Below are positions 14,605 through 21,298 of a stretch of 24,925 nt of DNA, piece after piece; position 1 is the first letter of the stretch, and every line of letters starts with the position of its first letter. Under the pieces are notes generated by a model. That model saw nothing but the letters and a program-made list of their open reading frames with translations, did not search any database and was not told the origin of the DNA. The stretch comes from Croceibacterium_A sp044506565 (lineage in GTDB: Bacteria > Pseudomonadota > Alphaproteobacteria > Sphingomonadales > Sphingomonadaceae), in assembly GCA_044506565.1 (NCBI GenBank), contig JBIQKN010000039.1, forward strand, positions 1 through 24,925. Reading direction: 5' to 3'. The position numbers and the translations under genes are program-made.

Positions 14605-15984
14605 TTACCCGAACCGCGCGCGGAGCATGTGCCACGCGGCCCGGAGGCCGAGCGCGTCGCCGCCCTTGGGCCGGCCCGGCTTGGCAGTCGGCCGCCAGGC
14701 GAACGTATCGAAGTGCGCCCAGTCGATGCCTTCGCCGACAAACCTGTCGAGAAACAGCCCGGCGACGCTGGCGCCGGCGAAACCGTTGGCATGCGCGTTG
14801 TTGGTGTCGGCGATGTCGGACTTCAGCCATTCGGCATAGGCCTCGGGCAGCGGCAGGCGCCAGCACTCGTCGTCGTGGGCCTTGCCGGCCGCGAGCAGTG
14901 CCTCGGCGGTCTCGTCGCGCCGCGCCATCAGCGCGGGCAGGTCGGGGCCGAGGGCAATCCTGGCGGCCCCGGTAAGCGTGGCGAAGTCGATGACCAGCTC
15001 GGGCTGTTCCTCGCTCGCCCGGGCCAGCGCGTCGGCCAGCACGAGCCGGCCCTCGGCGTCGGTGTTGCCGATCTCGACCGTCAGTCCCTTCCGGCTCCTC
15101 AGCACGTCGCCCGGCCGGAACGCGTTGCCGGCGATCGCGTTCTCGACCGCTGGAACCAGGCAATGCAATCTCACCCGGAGCCCCGCGCCCATGACGAGGC
15201 CAGCGAGCGCGAGCGCATGCGCGGCGCCGCCCATGTCCTTCTTCATCAGCAACATGCCGGCCGCCGGCTTGATGTCGAGGCCGCCGGAATCGAAGCAGAC
15301 GCCCTTGCCGACGAGCGCCAGGACCGGCGCTTTCTCGTCCCCCCAGGTCAGGTGCAGCATGCGCGGTGCGTGGCTGCGTCCGGCAGCGCGCCCGACGGCA
15401 TGGACGAGGGGGTACTCGCGCTCGAGCGCCTCGCCCTTCGTCACCGAGAGCTTCGCGCCGTGCGCCTTGGCGAGCCTTTCCGCCTCGGCCTCGAGGGCGG
15501 CCGGGCCCATGTCCTCGGCCGGGGTGTTGACCAGGTCGCGCACCCACACGACGGCCCGCGCTTCGGCGAGAGCCGGCTCGATGGCCTTGGGCTCGCGGGT
15601 CAGCAGAATGCGCGGCCCTTGCGGCTCCTTCTCCTCGCGATAGCGGGTGAACCGGTATTGCGCGGTCTGCCATCCGTGCAGCGCCGGGCCCGGCGCGGCG
15701 TTCGCCAGGCGATAGCTGCCGGCCGGAAGCTCCTCGGCAAGCTTGGCCAGGCACCAGCTCGACAGCGTGGCCGGATCCTTGACGCCGCCGACCGCGAACC
15801 AGCCGTCGCCGTCGGGCACGATGCCCACCTGGTAGCCGGCGCCGGTAAACTTCTGCCCGGCCAACGCGGCGCGCTGCGGCGCGCTCAGCCCCTGGGCGAA
15901 CGCGGCGAAGCCGTCCTTGTTGACGAGGTGGATCGCGGTCGCTTCCTGGCCGCGGTCCGGCTGGATCAATTCGTGCCTGTTCAT
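14605..15984 (-). CDS. Leucyl aminopeptidase, M17 family
   Basis: Dimetal aminopeptidase releasing N-terminal residues from peptides; cytosolic peptide turnover. 459 residues. Catalytic and metal motifs are clear in the C-terminal half: VGKGVCFDSGGLDIKP, MKKDMGGAAHAL, and the M17 signature NTDAEGRLVLADAL. The N-terminal half is the divergent regulatory domain. The ATG at 15984 (MNRHELIQPDRG) is favoured over longer arginine-rich upstream extensions, which overlap the divergent lipoprotein gene. The stop lies 40 bases before the TTG start of the SH3 gene, so the two are probably co-transcribed. PepA versus PepB naming cannot be settled here. Confidence 0.93.
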   Translation of the reverse strand: MNRHELIQPDRGQEATAIHLVNKDGFAAFAQGLSAPQRAALAGQKFTGAGYQVGIVPDGDGWFAVGGVKDPATLSSWCLAKLAEELPAGSYRLANAAPGPALHGWQTAQYRFTRYREEKEPQGPRILLTREPKAIEPALAEARAVVWVRDLVNTPAEDMGPAALEAEAERLAKAHGAKLSVTKGEALEREYPLVHAVGRAAGRSHAPRMLHLTWGDEKAPVLALVGKGVCFDSGGLDIKPAAGMLLMKKDMGGAAHALALAGLVMGAGLRVRLHCLVPAVENAIAGNAFRPGDVLRSRKGLTVEIGNTDAEGRLVLADALARASEEQPELVIDFATLTGAARIALGPDLPALMARRDETAEALLAAGKAHDDECWRLPLPEAYAEWLKSDIADTNNAHANGFAGASVAGLFLDRFVGEGIDWAHFDTFAWRPTAKPGRPKGGDALGLRAAWHMLRARFG

Positions 15985-16029
15985 GGATTGCCGCTTGCCC
16001 GTTCGCGCGCGTTTTGGAAAGGCGGGGCA

Positions 16030-16842
16030 ATGATGCGATCGATCTGGGCCCTGGCTCTGGCGGCCACCCTGACGGCCTGTAATCCGGACCAGGGCGGTGA
16101 CGCCACGGATCCGGCGGCGACGGCCACGCCTTCTCCGACTCCCACGGAGACGGAGACCGTATCGAGCAGTGGTGCTCGGTCGGTGGCGGAGGAGACCGAC
16201 GACTTCCTGTTCAAATACGCCTACCCCGCGGAGGCCGGGCGGATCGTCGAGCTGGCCTCGCTGCTCGACGTGGATCTCGCCGAACAGCGCGAGGACCTTG
16301 CCGCCGAAGCGGCTGCGGCCCGCCGTGCGGCGCGGGACGAAGGGTTCCCCTACAACAAGTTCAGCTATTCGGCCGAATGGAAGGTGGTCAGCGACCTGCC
16401 CGGCTGGCTCAGCCTGTCGGCGGAGGTCGCGACCTACACCGGCGGCGCCCACGGCAATTACACGATTCGCTCGCTCGTGTGGGACAAGGAGGCCGAGCGG
16501 TCGGTCGATGCAGCGGCGCTGTTTACCTCTCCGGCCGCGCTGGGCGAGGCGCTCGGAGACCGTTTCTGCGATCGCCTCGACCAGGAACGGGCCAAGCGTC
16601 GGGGTGCGCCCGTGCCCGAGGACTCGGACGATGAGTTCGACAAGTGCCCCGACATTTCCGAGCTCAGGGTGCTGGTCGGATCGTCGAACCGGCGTACCTT
16701 CGACCGGCTGACGCTCTACGCCGGGCCGTACGTGGCCGGGCCTTACGCGGAAGGCCCCTACGAAGTGAACCTGCCGATCGACGACGCGGTGCTCGCCGTG
16801 GTCAAGCCCGATTACCGCGAGGCTTTCACGGCTCGCAATTGA
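16030..16842 (+). CDS. DUF3298-like lipoprotein
   Basis: Predicted lipoprotein of 270 residues. The signal sequence MMRSIWALALAATLTAC ends in a lipobox with C17. A threonine/proline-rich linker follows (about 27-45), then a globular domain with YTGGAHGNYTIRSLVWD (about residues 140-156), a hallmark of DUF3298/RsiV-like C-terminal domains. Function unknown; RsiV-like domains are known for lysozyme binding in Firmicutes, but that should not be transferred. ATG codons at 16030 and 16033 are adjacent; AAAGGCGGGG upstream is the likely ribosome-binding site. It is divergent from the aminopeptidase (45-base gap), and map follows after 16 bases, probably on the same transcript. Confidence 0.82.
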   Translation: MMRSIWALALAATLTACNPDQGGDATDPAATATPSPTPTETETVSSSGARSVAEETDDFLFKYAYPAEAGRIVELASLLDVDLAEQREDLAAEAAAARRAARDEGFPYNKFSYSAEWKVVSDLPGWLSLSAEVATYTGGAHGNYTIRSLVWDKEAERSVDAAALFTSPAALGEALGDRFCDRLDQERAKRRGAPVPEDSDDEFDKCPDISELRVLVGSSNRRTFDRLTLYAGPYVAGPYAEGPYEVNLPIDDAVLAVVKPDYREAFTARN

Positions 16843-16858
16843 GCGCGTTTCGCCCTAC

Positions 16859-17695
16859 ATGGCGCCGATGACCGAATACCAGCACGTCACCGCCGACATG
16901 TCCGTCTACCGCGACGGCTCGATCAAGCTCCACGGGCCCGAGGGGTTCGAGGGCATGCGCAAGGCCGGCCGCCTGGCCGCCGAGATTCTCGACGCAATGG
17001 TCGAGGTCGTCCGTCCCGGCGTGTCGACCGAGGAGATCGATCGCGTCGTGCGCGAGATGACTCTCGACGGCGGCGGGGTGCCGGCGACGCTCGGCTATCG
17101 CGGCTATACGCATTCGTGCTGCATTTCGGTCAACCATGTCGTCTGCCACGGGATTCCCTCGTCGAAGACGCTGCGCGAGGGTGACATCGTCAATATCGAC
17201 GTGACCCCGCTGCTCGACGGCTGGCACGGGGATTCGAGCCGCATGTACCTCGTCGGCGACGTGTCGCTGAAGGCTCGTCGGCTGGTCGAGGTGACCCACG
17301 AGTGCCTGATGATCGGGATCGCGCAGGTCAGGCCAGGCGCGCGCCTCGGCGACATCGGCGCGGCGATCCAGGCCCATGCCGAACAGTACCGCTACGGCGT
17401 AGTGCGCGATTTCTGCGGGCACGGTCTCGGCCGCCTGTTCCACGATGCGCCCGAAGTGGTCCATGCCGCGCGCGCCGGCACCGGGCCCGAGCTCAGGCCC
17501 GGCATGTTCATGACTATCGAGCCGATGATCAACCTCGGCAAGCCGTCGGTGAAGCTCCTCAGCGACGGCTGGACGGCGGTGACGCGGGACAAGAGTCTCT
17601 CGGCGCAGTTCGAGCACTCGATCGGCATCACCGAGGACGGCTGCGAGATCTTCACGCTGAGCCCGAAGGGGCTGCACAAGCCGCCTTATTCCTGA
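16859..17695 (+). CDS. map: Methionine aminopeptidase, type I
   Basis: Removes the initiator methionine from nascent proteins. 278 residues from the ATG at 16859; a second in-frame ATG at 16868 (MTEYQHV, 275 residues) fits family N-termini better. The pita-bread fold residues are all visible: histidine in NHVVCHGIP, metal aspartates in VNIDVTPLLDGWHGDSSRM, histidine in FCGHGLGRLFHDAPE, and glutamates in FMTIEPM and QFEHSIGITEDG. The N-terminus is extended relative to the minimal E. coli enzyme (264), as in other alphaproteobacteria. It follows the DUF3298 lipoprotein closely; no separate promoter is evident. Confidence 0.96.
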   Translation: MAPMTEYQHVTADMSVYRDGSIKLHGPEGFEGMRKAGRLAAEILDAMVEVVRPGVSTEEIDRVVREMTLDGGGVPATLGYRGYTHSCCISVNHVVCHGIPSSKTLREGDIVNIDVTPLLDGWHGDSSRMYLVGDVSLKARRLVEVTHECLMIGIAQVRPGARLGDIGAAIQAHAEQYRYGVVRDFCGHGLGRLFHDAPEVVHAARAGTGPELRPGMFMTIEPMINLGKPSVKLLSDGWTAVTRDKSLSAQFEHSIGITEDGCEIFTLSPKGLHKPPYS

Positions 17696-17759
17696 GGTCT
17701 CGCGCCGGGGCGCGTGTGGAAACGCCCGGTCTATCGCCGGAACGGTGGATGGTGGGCCG

Positions 17760-18305
17760 TCAGTCCGTCCGCTTGAGAGCGAGATCGGCAATCATTCCGG
17801 CCTCGCCGAGCAGCCTGCCGGTCCACCGATAGACGATGCGGCCTCTGGGCGTCACGATCTCCATCACATGGAATGCGGCACCGACGTTCGGTTCGCCGCT
17901 CAGTCTCGCGTCGCCCCGGAAGAGTGACCTCGCTTCAAGCAGGCGATCCAACGTCCCGGCGTCGTTCTCCGACAGTTGACGCGTCAGCGCATAGTCCAGC
18001 CGCCGATCGACCTCCAGTGATCCTTCCGAGGCGGTCTCGGCAACCTGGCTCCATAGCCAGTGGCCGTCGTCGTCTCGCCAGACGATCGTGCTCGCTTCCG
18101 AACGGTTGTGGTGGGCGACGACGCTGTCGATGTAGATCGCCGAGGTGGCCATCGGAATCGGCTGGCCGCGATCCCTCCTGATCCGGAGGCTGCGTTCGAT
18201 TTCCGGCTCGAACGTCGCATGGGCCGCGTTCCCGACGCGTTGGTCTTGCGGCGAACAGGCCATAATGGCGAGGCCGATGAGCAAGGAGAGAGCGTGGCGC
18301 TTCAT
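17760..18305 (-). CDS. Small lipoprotein of unknown function downstream of ccmB
   Basis: 181-residue predicted lipoprotein. Signal MKRHALSLLIGLAIMAC with the lipobox IMAC at residues 14-17. I do not recognise the mature domain. It contains IERSLRIRRDRGQPIPMATS, a tryptophan-containing IVWRDDDGHWLWSQV segment, and ends GEAGMIADLALKRTD. The ATG is only two bases after the ccmB stop (TAG-CC-ATG), so it is translated with ccmAB. It could have a role in cytochrome c or envelope biogenesis by association, but nothing in the sequence shows this. It converges with map across a 64-base gap holding only a weak GC-rich stem. Confidence 0.75.
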   Translation of the reverse strand: MKRHALSLLIGLAIMACSPQDQRVGNAAHATFEPEIERSLRIRRDRGQPIPMATSAIYIDSVVAHHNRSEASTIVWRDDDGHWLWSQVAETASEGSLEVDRRLDYALTRQLSENDAGTLDRLLEARSLFRGDARLSGEPNVGAAFHVMEIVTPRGRIVYRWTGRLLGEAGMIADLALKRTD

Positions 18306-18307
18306 GG

Positions 18308-18967
18308 CTATCCTTCCCGCGCCGCCCGGATCGCCGCCCCTCCCGCAAACGGCGCAATCGCCACGAGCACCAGGCTGATCGCCCCCGTCAGCGCGATCCC
18401 GCCCGCGCCGCCGGTCGACAACGCGCCCGCCCCGAAAACGAGCAGCGGCACGGCGAGCGGGATCAGCAGCAGGCCCGACAGCGCCGCCCCGCCGCGCAGC
18501 CCGACCGTCAACGCCGCGATGACCAGGCCGATCGCGGCCAGCCCGGGAGTTCCTGCCAGCAGGCCGAGTTCGACCGTCCGCAGCGTCGTGCCGTCGAGCC
18601 CGAGAAGCATTGCGGCCGGTATCGCGGCCAGCATCAGCGGAGGCCCGAAGCTCAACCAGTGCGCGAGCAGGCGCACGGCTATCGCCAGCTCGTCGGCTAC
18701 CCCGCGCAGGTAGAGCTGGTCGAACACCCCGCGTTCGACGTCGCGCGCGAGTAGCCGATCGAGCGGCAGAATCGAGGCGAGCAGCGCCGCGATCCACACG
18801 ACGCCGCCTCCTGTCCGCGCCAGCAGGTCGGAAGCGGGACCGACTGCGAACGGGTAGAGCATTGCCACCGCGACGAAGAACAGCACCGGGAGCAGCGTCG
18901 CCCCTCGACCCGCACCGCCGAACATCAGCCCAAGATCGCGCCGGAGCAGCGCCGCGACCACGCTCAC
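18308..18967 (-). CDS. ccmB: Heme exporter protein CcmB
   Basis: Membrane subunit of the CcmAB ABC transporter, needed for releasing holo-CcmE during cytochrome c maturation. 219 residues, the usual size. Six hydrophobic segments can be seen, among them LLPVLFFVAVAMLYPFAVG, VVWIAALLASILPL, and the C-terminal IPLAVPLLVFGAGAL and ISLVLVAIAPFAG. The cytoplasmic LLARDVERGVFDQL segment is typical of CcmB. The GTG at 18967 overlaps the ccmA stop by four bases (GTGA), so translation is coupled. The next gene on this strand is a lipoprotein rather than ccmC. Confidence 0.92.
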   Translation of the reverse strand: MSVVAALLRRDLGLMFGGAGRGATLLPVLFFVAVAMLYPFAVGPASDLLARTGGGVVWIAALLASILPLDRLLARDVERGVFDQLYLRGVADELAIAVRLLAHWLSFGPPLMLAAIPAAMLLGLDGTTLRTVELGLLAGTPGLAAIGLVIAALTVGLRGGAALSGLLLIPLAVPLLVFGAGALSTGGAGGIALTGAISLVLVAIAPFAGGAAIRAAREG

Positions 18968-19656
18968 GGCGCGTAGTCCGCGAGTTCGAGCCGCCGCATC
19001 CCCGGCACGTCGAACGGCTGGTGCGAGGCGACCACGGCGATTCCGCCGCGGGACAGATAGTCGGCCACCTGCCGCTGAAAGCTGGCGCCGGCCTGCGCGT
19101 CGAGCCCGTTGAGCGGTTCGTCTAGCAGCCACAGGCCCGCGCCGCGAGCGTTCGACATCAGGATCGCCGCCCGCTTGCGCTGGCCGGTCGAGAGAAACCG
19201 CACCGGCACGTCGAGCAGCCCGGTGAGACCGAGACCCTCCACCGCATATTCCCTCCCCCTAAAGGGGGAGGATCGGGTGGGGGTGTTCGGCGCTTCCGGC
19301 AAGGTCGGAACCCCCACCCCCGGCCCCTCCCCGCCGGTGAGGGGAGTTGCGGGGTGCGCTCCAAAGTCGATGCCGTCGACCCGCTCCCAGAACTGGAGCG
19401 CCTTGCCGAGCGGCAGGTCGCCGTCGAGCGCCAGGCGCTCGTCGAGCAGTGCCACCTCGCCGGTCCGCCCGACCGTCCCTGCCCACGGCCGCAGCAACCC
19501 CGCGAGAATGCGCAGCAGGCTCGACTTGCCGGTACCGTTGGGCCCTGCGATTTGCAGCGCCTCGCCCGGCTGCAACGCGAACGACAGCCCGCGGAACAGC
19601 AGACGCTCGCCGCGGCGGCAGGCGAGGTCCGTCGCGGAAAGGCTCGCGGGTTCCAT
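18964..19656 (-). CDS. ccmA: Heme exporter ATPase CcmA carrying an in-frame repeat insertion
   Basis: ATP-binding subunit of the CcmAB transporter in cytochrome c maturation. 230 residues, against about 190-207 for usual CcmA. Walker A is GPNGTGKSS (38-46), the ABC signature LSTGQRKRAA (155-164), Walker B LWLLDEPLNGLD (175-186), and the switch histidine H212 (ASHQP). The Q-loop position carries LLDER, with glutamate where glutamine is usual. Residues about 100-137 (TPLTGGEGPGVGVPTLPEA, then NTPTRSSPFRGREYA) have no counterpart in the family and are the translation of a palindromic repeat (see 19247-19353). The insertion lies in the helical subdomain between the Q-loop and the signature, where length variation may be tolerated. 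ATG at 19656. It heads the ccmA-ccmB-lipoprotein unit. Confidence 0.92.
   Translation of the reverse strand: MEPASLSATDLACRRGERLLFRGLSFALQPGEALQIAGPNGTGKSSLLRILAGLLRPWAGTVGRTGEVALLDERLALDGDLPLGKALQFWERVDGIDFGAHPATPLTGGEGPGVGVPTLPEAPNTPTRSSPFRGREYAVEGLGLTGLLDVPVRFLSTGQRKRAAILMSNARGAGLWLLDEPLNGLDAQAGASFQRQVADYLSRGGIAVVASHQPFDVPGMRRLELADYAP
19247..19353. repeat. Palindromic repeat inserted in frame inside ccmA
   Basis: C-rich and G-rich element of about 105 bases with approximate ends. Three stems are visible. CCTCCCCCT (19252-19260) pairs with AGGGGGAGG (19263-19271). GGGTGGGGG (19275-19283) pairs with CCCCCACCC (19311-19319). CTCCCC (19327-19332) pairs with GGGGAG (19341-19346). At least two minus-strand frames are open through it, and the ccmA frame reads GGEGPGVGVPTLPEAPNTPT. 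I recall such translations as typical of repetitive intergenic elements in Sphingomonadales. Base composition and repeat structure differ sharply from the flanking ccmA sequence. Confidence 0.8.
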
Positions 19657-19658
19657 GG

Positions 19659-19689
19659 CGGCCCCGGTTAGGGCAGAAGGCCGGGGCCG
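19659..19689. promoter_or_regulatory. 9-bp perfect stem-loop between divergent ccmA and phhB
   Basis: CGGCCCCGG (19659-19667) pairs perfectly with CCGGGGCCG (19681-19689), loop 13. It starts two bases from the ccmA ATG, so in the ccmA transcript it would cover the ribosome-binding region (GGGGCC). Whether it is an operator or an RNA structure cannot be decided from sequence. Confidence 0.45.
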
Positions 19690-19719
19690 ACAAGCAAGGC
19701 CGCATTCGAAGGAGGCGCG

Positions 19720-20013
19720 ATGACTGTCCCGCAACTCACGCCGACCGAGCGTACCGAGGCGCTCCGCGAGCTGCCCGAGTGGACCCTGCGCGACGACGCC
19801 AGCGCGATCTATCGCAGCTTCCGCTTCGTCGACTTCAGCGAGGCCTTCGCCTTCATGACACGGGTCGCACTGCTGGCCGAGCGGGACAACCATCATCCCG
19901 AGTGGTCCAACGTCTACAACCGCGTCGAGATCACGCTCACCACTCACGATGCGGGCGGCCTCTCGCGGCGCGACGTCAACATGGCCTGGGCGATCGATCG
20001 GCTGGTCGCATGA
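19720..20013 (+). CDS. phhB: 4a-hydroxytetrahydrobiopterin dehydratase (pterin-4a-carbinolamine dehydratase)
   Basis: Dehydrates 4a-hydroxytetrahydropterin, recycling the pterin cofactor of aromatic amino acid hydroxylases; small cytosolic enzyme. 97 residues. The signature residues are all present: H58-H59-P60 with W62 and Y66 (DNHHPEWSNVYNRVEI), H76 (LTTHDAGG) and D85. A strong ribosome-binding site AAGGAGG (19709-19715) lies four bases before the ATG. Its TGA overlaps the next ATG by four bases (ATGA). No phenylalanine hydroxylase gene is in the window, so the partner enzyme is elsewhere or the role is pterin housekeeping. Confidence 0.95.
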   Translation: MTVPQLTPTERTEALRELPEWTLRDDASAIYRSFRFVDFSEAFAFMTRVALLAERDNHHPEWSNVYNRVEITLTTHDAGGLSRRDVNMAWAIDRLVA

Positions 20014-21164
20014 GAAGCCTTTCGACCCTTCTCGTCGCGGCCCTGCTGGCCACACCCGCCGTCGCCCAGGACAAGCCGGCATGGGTCGGCGTCTGGGAGG
20101 GACGCATCGGCAGCTACCCGGTTCGCGCCTGCTTCGACACTTCGGGCGGCGGTGGGTGGGGCCGCGGATCGTACTACTATCGCTCCCGGCTCGAGCCGCT
20201 GTCGCTGGTCGAGGACGAGGACGGCGGCCGCTGGACCGAGCACACGCAGGGCAGTGCCACCGGCGCGACGTGGCAGTTCACCGAGCAGTCGGCGAGCCGA
20301 TTGCGCGGCACCTGGCGCCAGGGACGGCGCAGCCTTGCGTTCGAGCTGACGCCGGTGGCCTGGACCGAGGGCGAGTGGGGCGGGCCGTGCGGTTCCGAAG
20401 CCTACATCGCTCCGCGACTGCAGGGACTGTTCGAGATCCGCCAGCGGCCCGGGCAGCTCGGCGACTTCGCCTACGAGTTCCACACACTCGTCCCACCGGA
20501 GCAATTCCGCGAGGACGTGGCGATCGAGACCTTCCAGTATACGCCCGAGCAGCCGGGAGATCCGGGAATCCTCGCCGCGCTCCGCGGCAGGCTGCCGAGC
20601 GGGACAGCGGCCGATCCTTTCGCCGACTGCCTCGCCGGGGCGATTTCGGTCCACGGCACCGACGGGTCGTACTTCGAGTTCCTCGAGCCGGTCATGGCCG
20701 ACGCCGCTTTTCTCGGCGTGCGCGAGAGTTCGGAGACCTACTGCGGCGGTGCGCACCCGAACGCCTACTACACGTTCCTGACGTTCGACCGGCAAAGCGG
20801 GGCCGCCGTCGAACTCTTCGACTGGCTCAGTGACGAAGCGCGCGAGCACCACGCCTCATCGGTTGCCAGCGAAGACTACTTCACGGTCCGCGCGCCGCTG
20901 CGCGAGGTGATCGTCGCCCGCGAGCCGATCGACGAGCCCGAAGGGGTGGAGGGCGAGCAGTCGGCTTATCATGCCGAGTGCGGCGACGTGATAGCGGACC
21001 AGGGGTTCTGGTCGCTCGGCCTCGACCGCGACGGCCTGTTGTTCGTGCCCAACGTGCCGCATGTTGCCGGCTTGTGCCGGGCGACGTTCCTGGTGCCGTG
21101 GGACGAGCTGGAACCGTTCCTCAGCGACGCGGGCAGGGCTGGCGCGGCGCGCGTGCGCGAGTAA
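20010..21164 (+). CDS. Secreted protein with DUF3298-like C-terminal region, function unknown
   Basis: 384-residue protein with a clear signal peptide (MRSLSTLLVAALLATPAVAQ), probably periplasmic. The N-terminal half opens with a WVGVWEGRIGSYPVRACFD beta-type segment, possibly a small sheet domain. The C-terminal half has SETYCGGAHPNAYYTFLTFD (about 247-266), close to the GGAH motif of DUF3298 domains and to the lipoprotein at 16030-16842. Cysteines at C42, C132 and C250 and near the C-terminus could form disulfides. Translation is coupled to phhB (ATGA overlap), but no link in function is evident. I do not recognise a specific family. Confidence 0.8.
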   Translation: MRSLSTLLVAALLATPAVAQDKPAWVGVWEGRIGSYPVRACFDTSGGGGWGRGSYYYRSRLEPLSLVEDEDGGRWTEHTQGSATGATWQFTEQSASRLRGTWRQGRRSLAFELTPVAWTEGEWGGPCGSEAYIAPRLQGLFEIRQRPGQLGDFAYEFHTLVPPEQFREDVAIETFQYTPEQPGDPGILAALRGRLPSGTAADPFADCLAGAISVHGTDGSYFEFLEPVMADAAFLGVRESSETYCGGAHPNAYYTFLTFDRQSGAAVELFDWLSDEAREHHASSVASEDYFTVRAPLREVIVAREPIDEPEGVEGEQSAYHAECGDVIADQGFWSLGLDRDGLLFVPNVPHVAGLCRATFLVPWDELEPFLSDAGRAGAARVRE

Positions 21165-21169
21165 GGGCA

Positions 21170-21293
21170 GGGCCTCATCCAAGCCACGCCAACTCGCCTG
21201 GCGAGCAAGCTGCGCTATCCGTCTCCCGCTGGCGGAAGAAGGATACGGATACCTGGCCCCGCAGGGGGCCTGGTCGGAGTCGGATGAGGGCCC
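21170..21293. repeat. Cloverleaf-like palindromic element between convergent genes
   Basis: Fills the 134-base gap between the secreted protein and the S9 peptidase. An outer stem, GGGCCTCATCC (21170-21180) with GGATGAGGGCCC (21282-21293, one bulged G), encloses three stem-loops: CTCGC-CTG-GCGAG (21193-21205), TATCCGT (21216-21222) with ACGGATA (21245-21251), and GGCCCC (21255-21260) with GGGGCC (21265-21270). It could end transcription from both sides, but no T-run is present. It resembles a repeated intergenic element (minus-strand translation GPSSDSDQAPCGARYPYPSS), judged from memory only. Confidence 0.55.
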
Positions 21294-21298
21294 CTTCC

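Noticed and set aside
17705..17735. GC-rich stem between map and the lipoprotein as a terminator
   Set aside because: Short, bulged stem without a T-run on either strand; not better than chance in this composition.
18964..19656. ccmA as a pseudogene because of the insertion
   Set aside because: Frame, Walker A, signature, Walker B and the coupling to ccmB are all intact.
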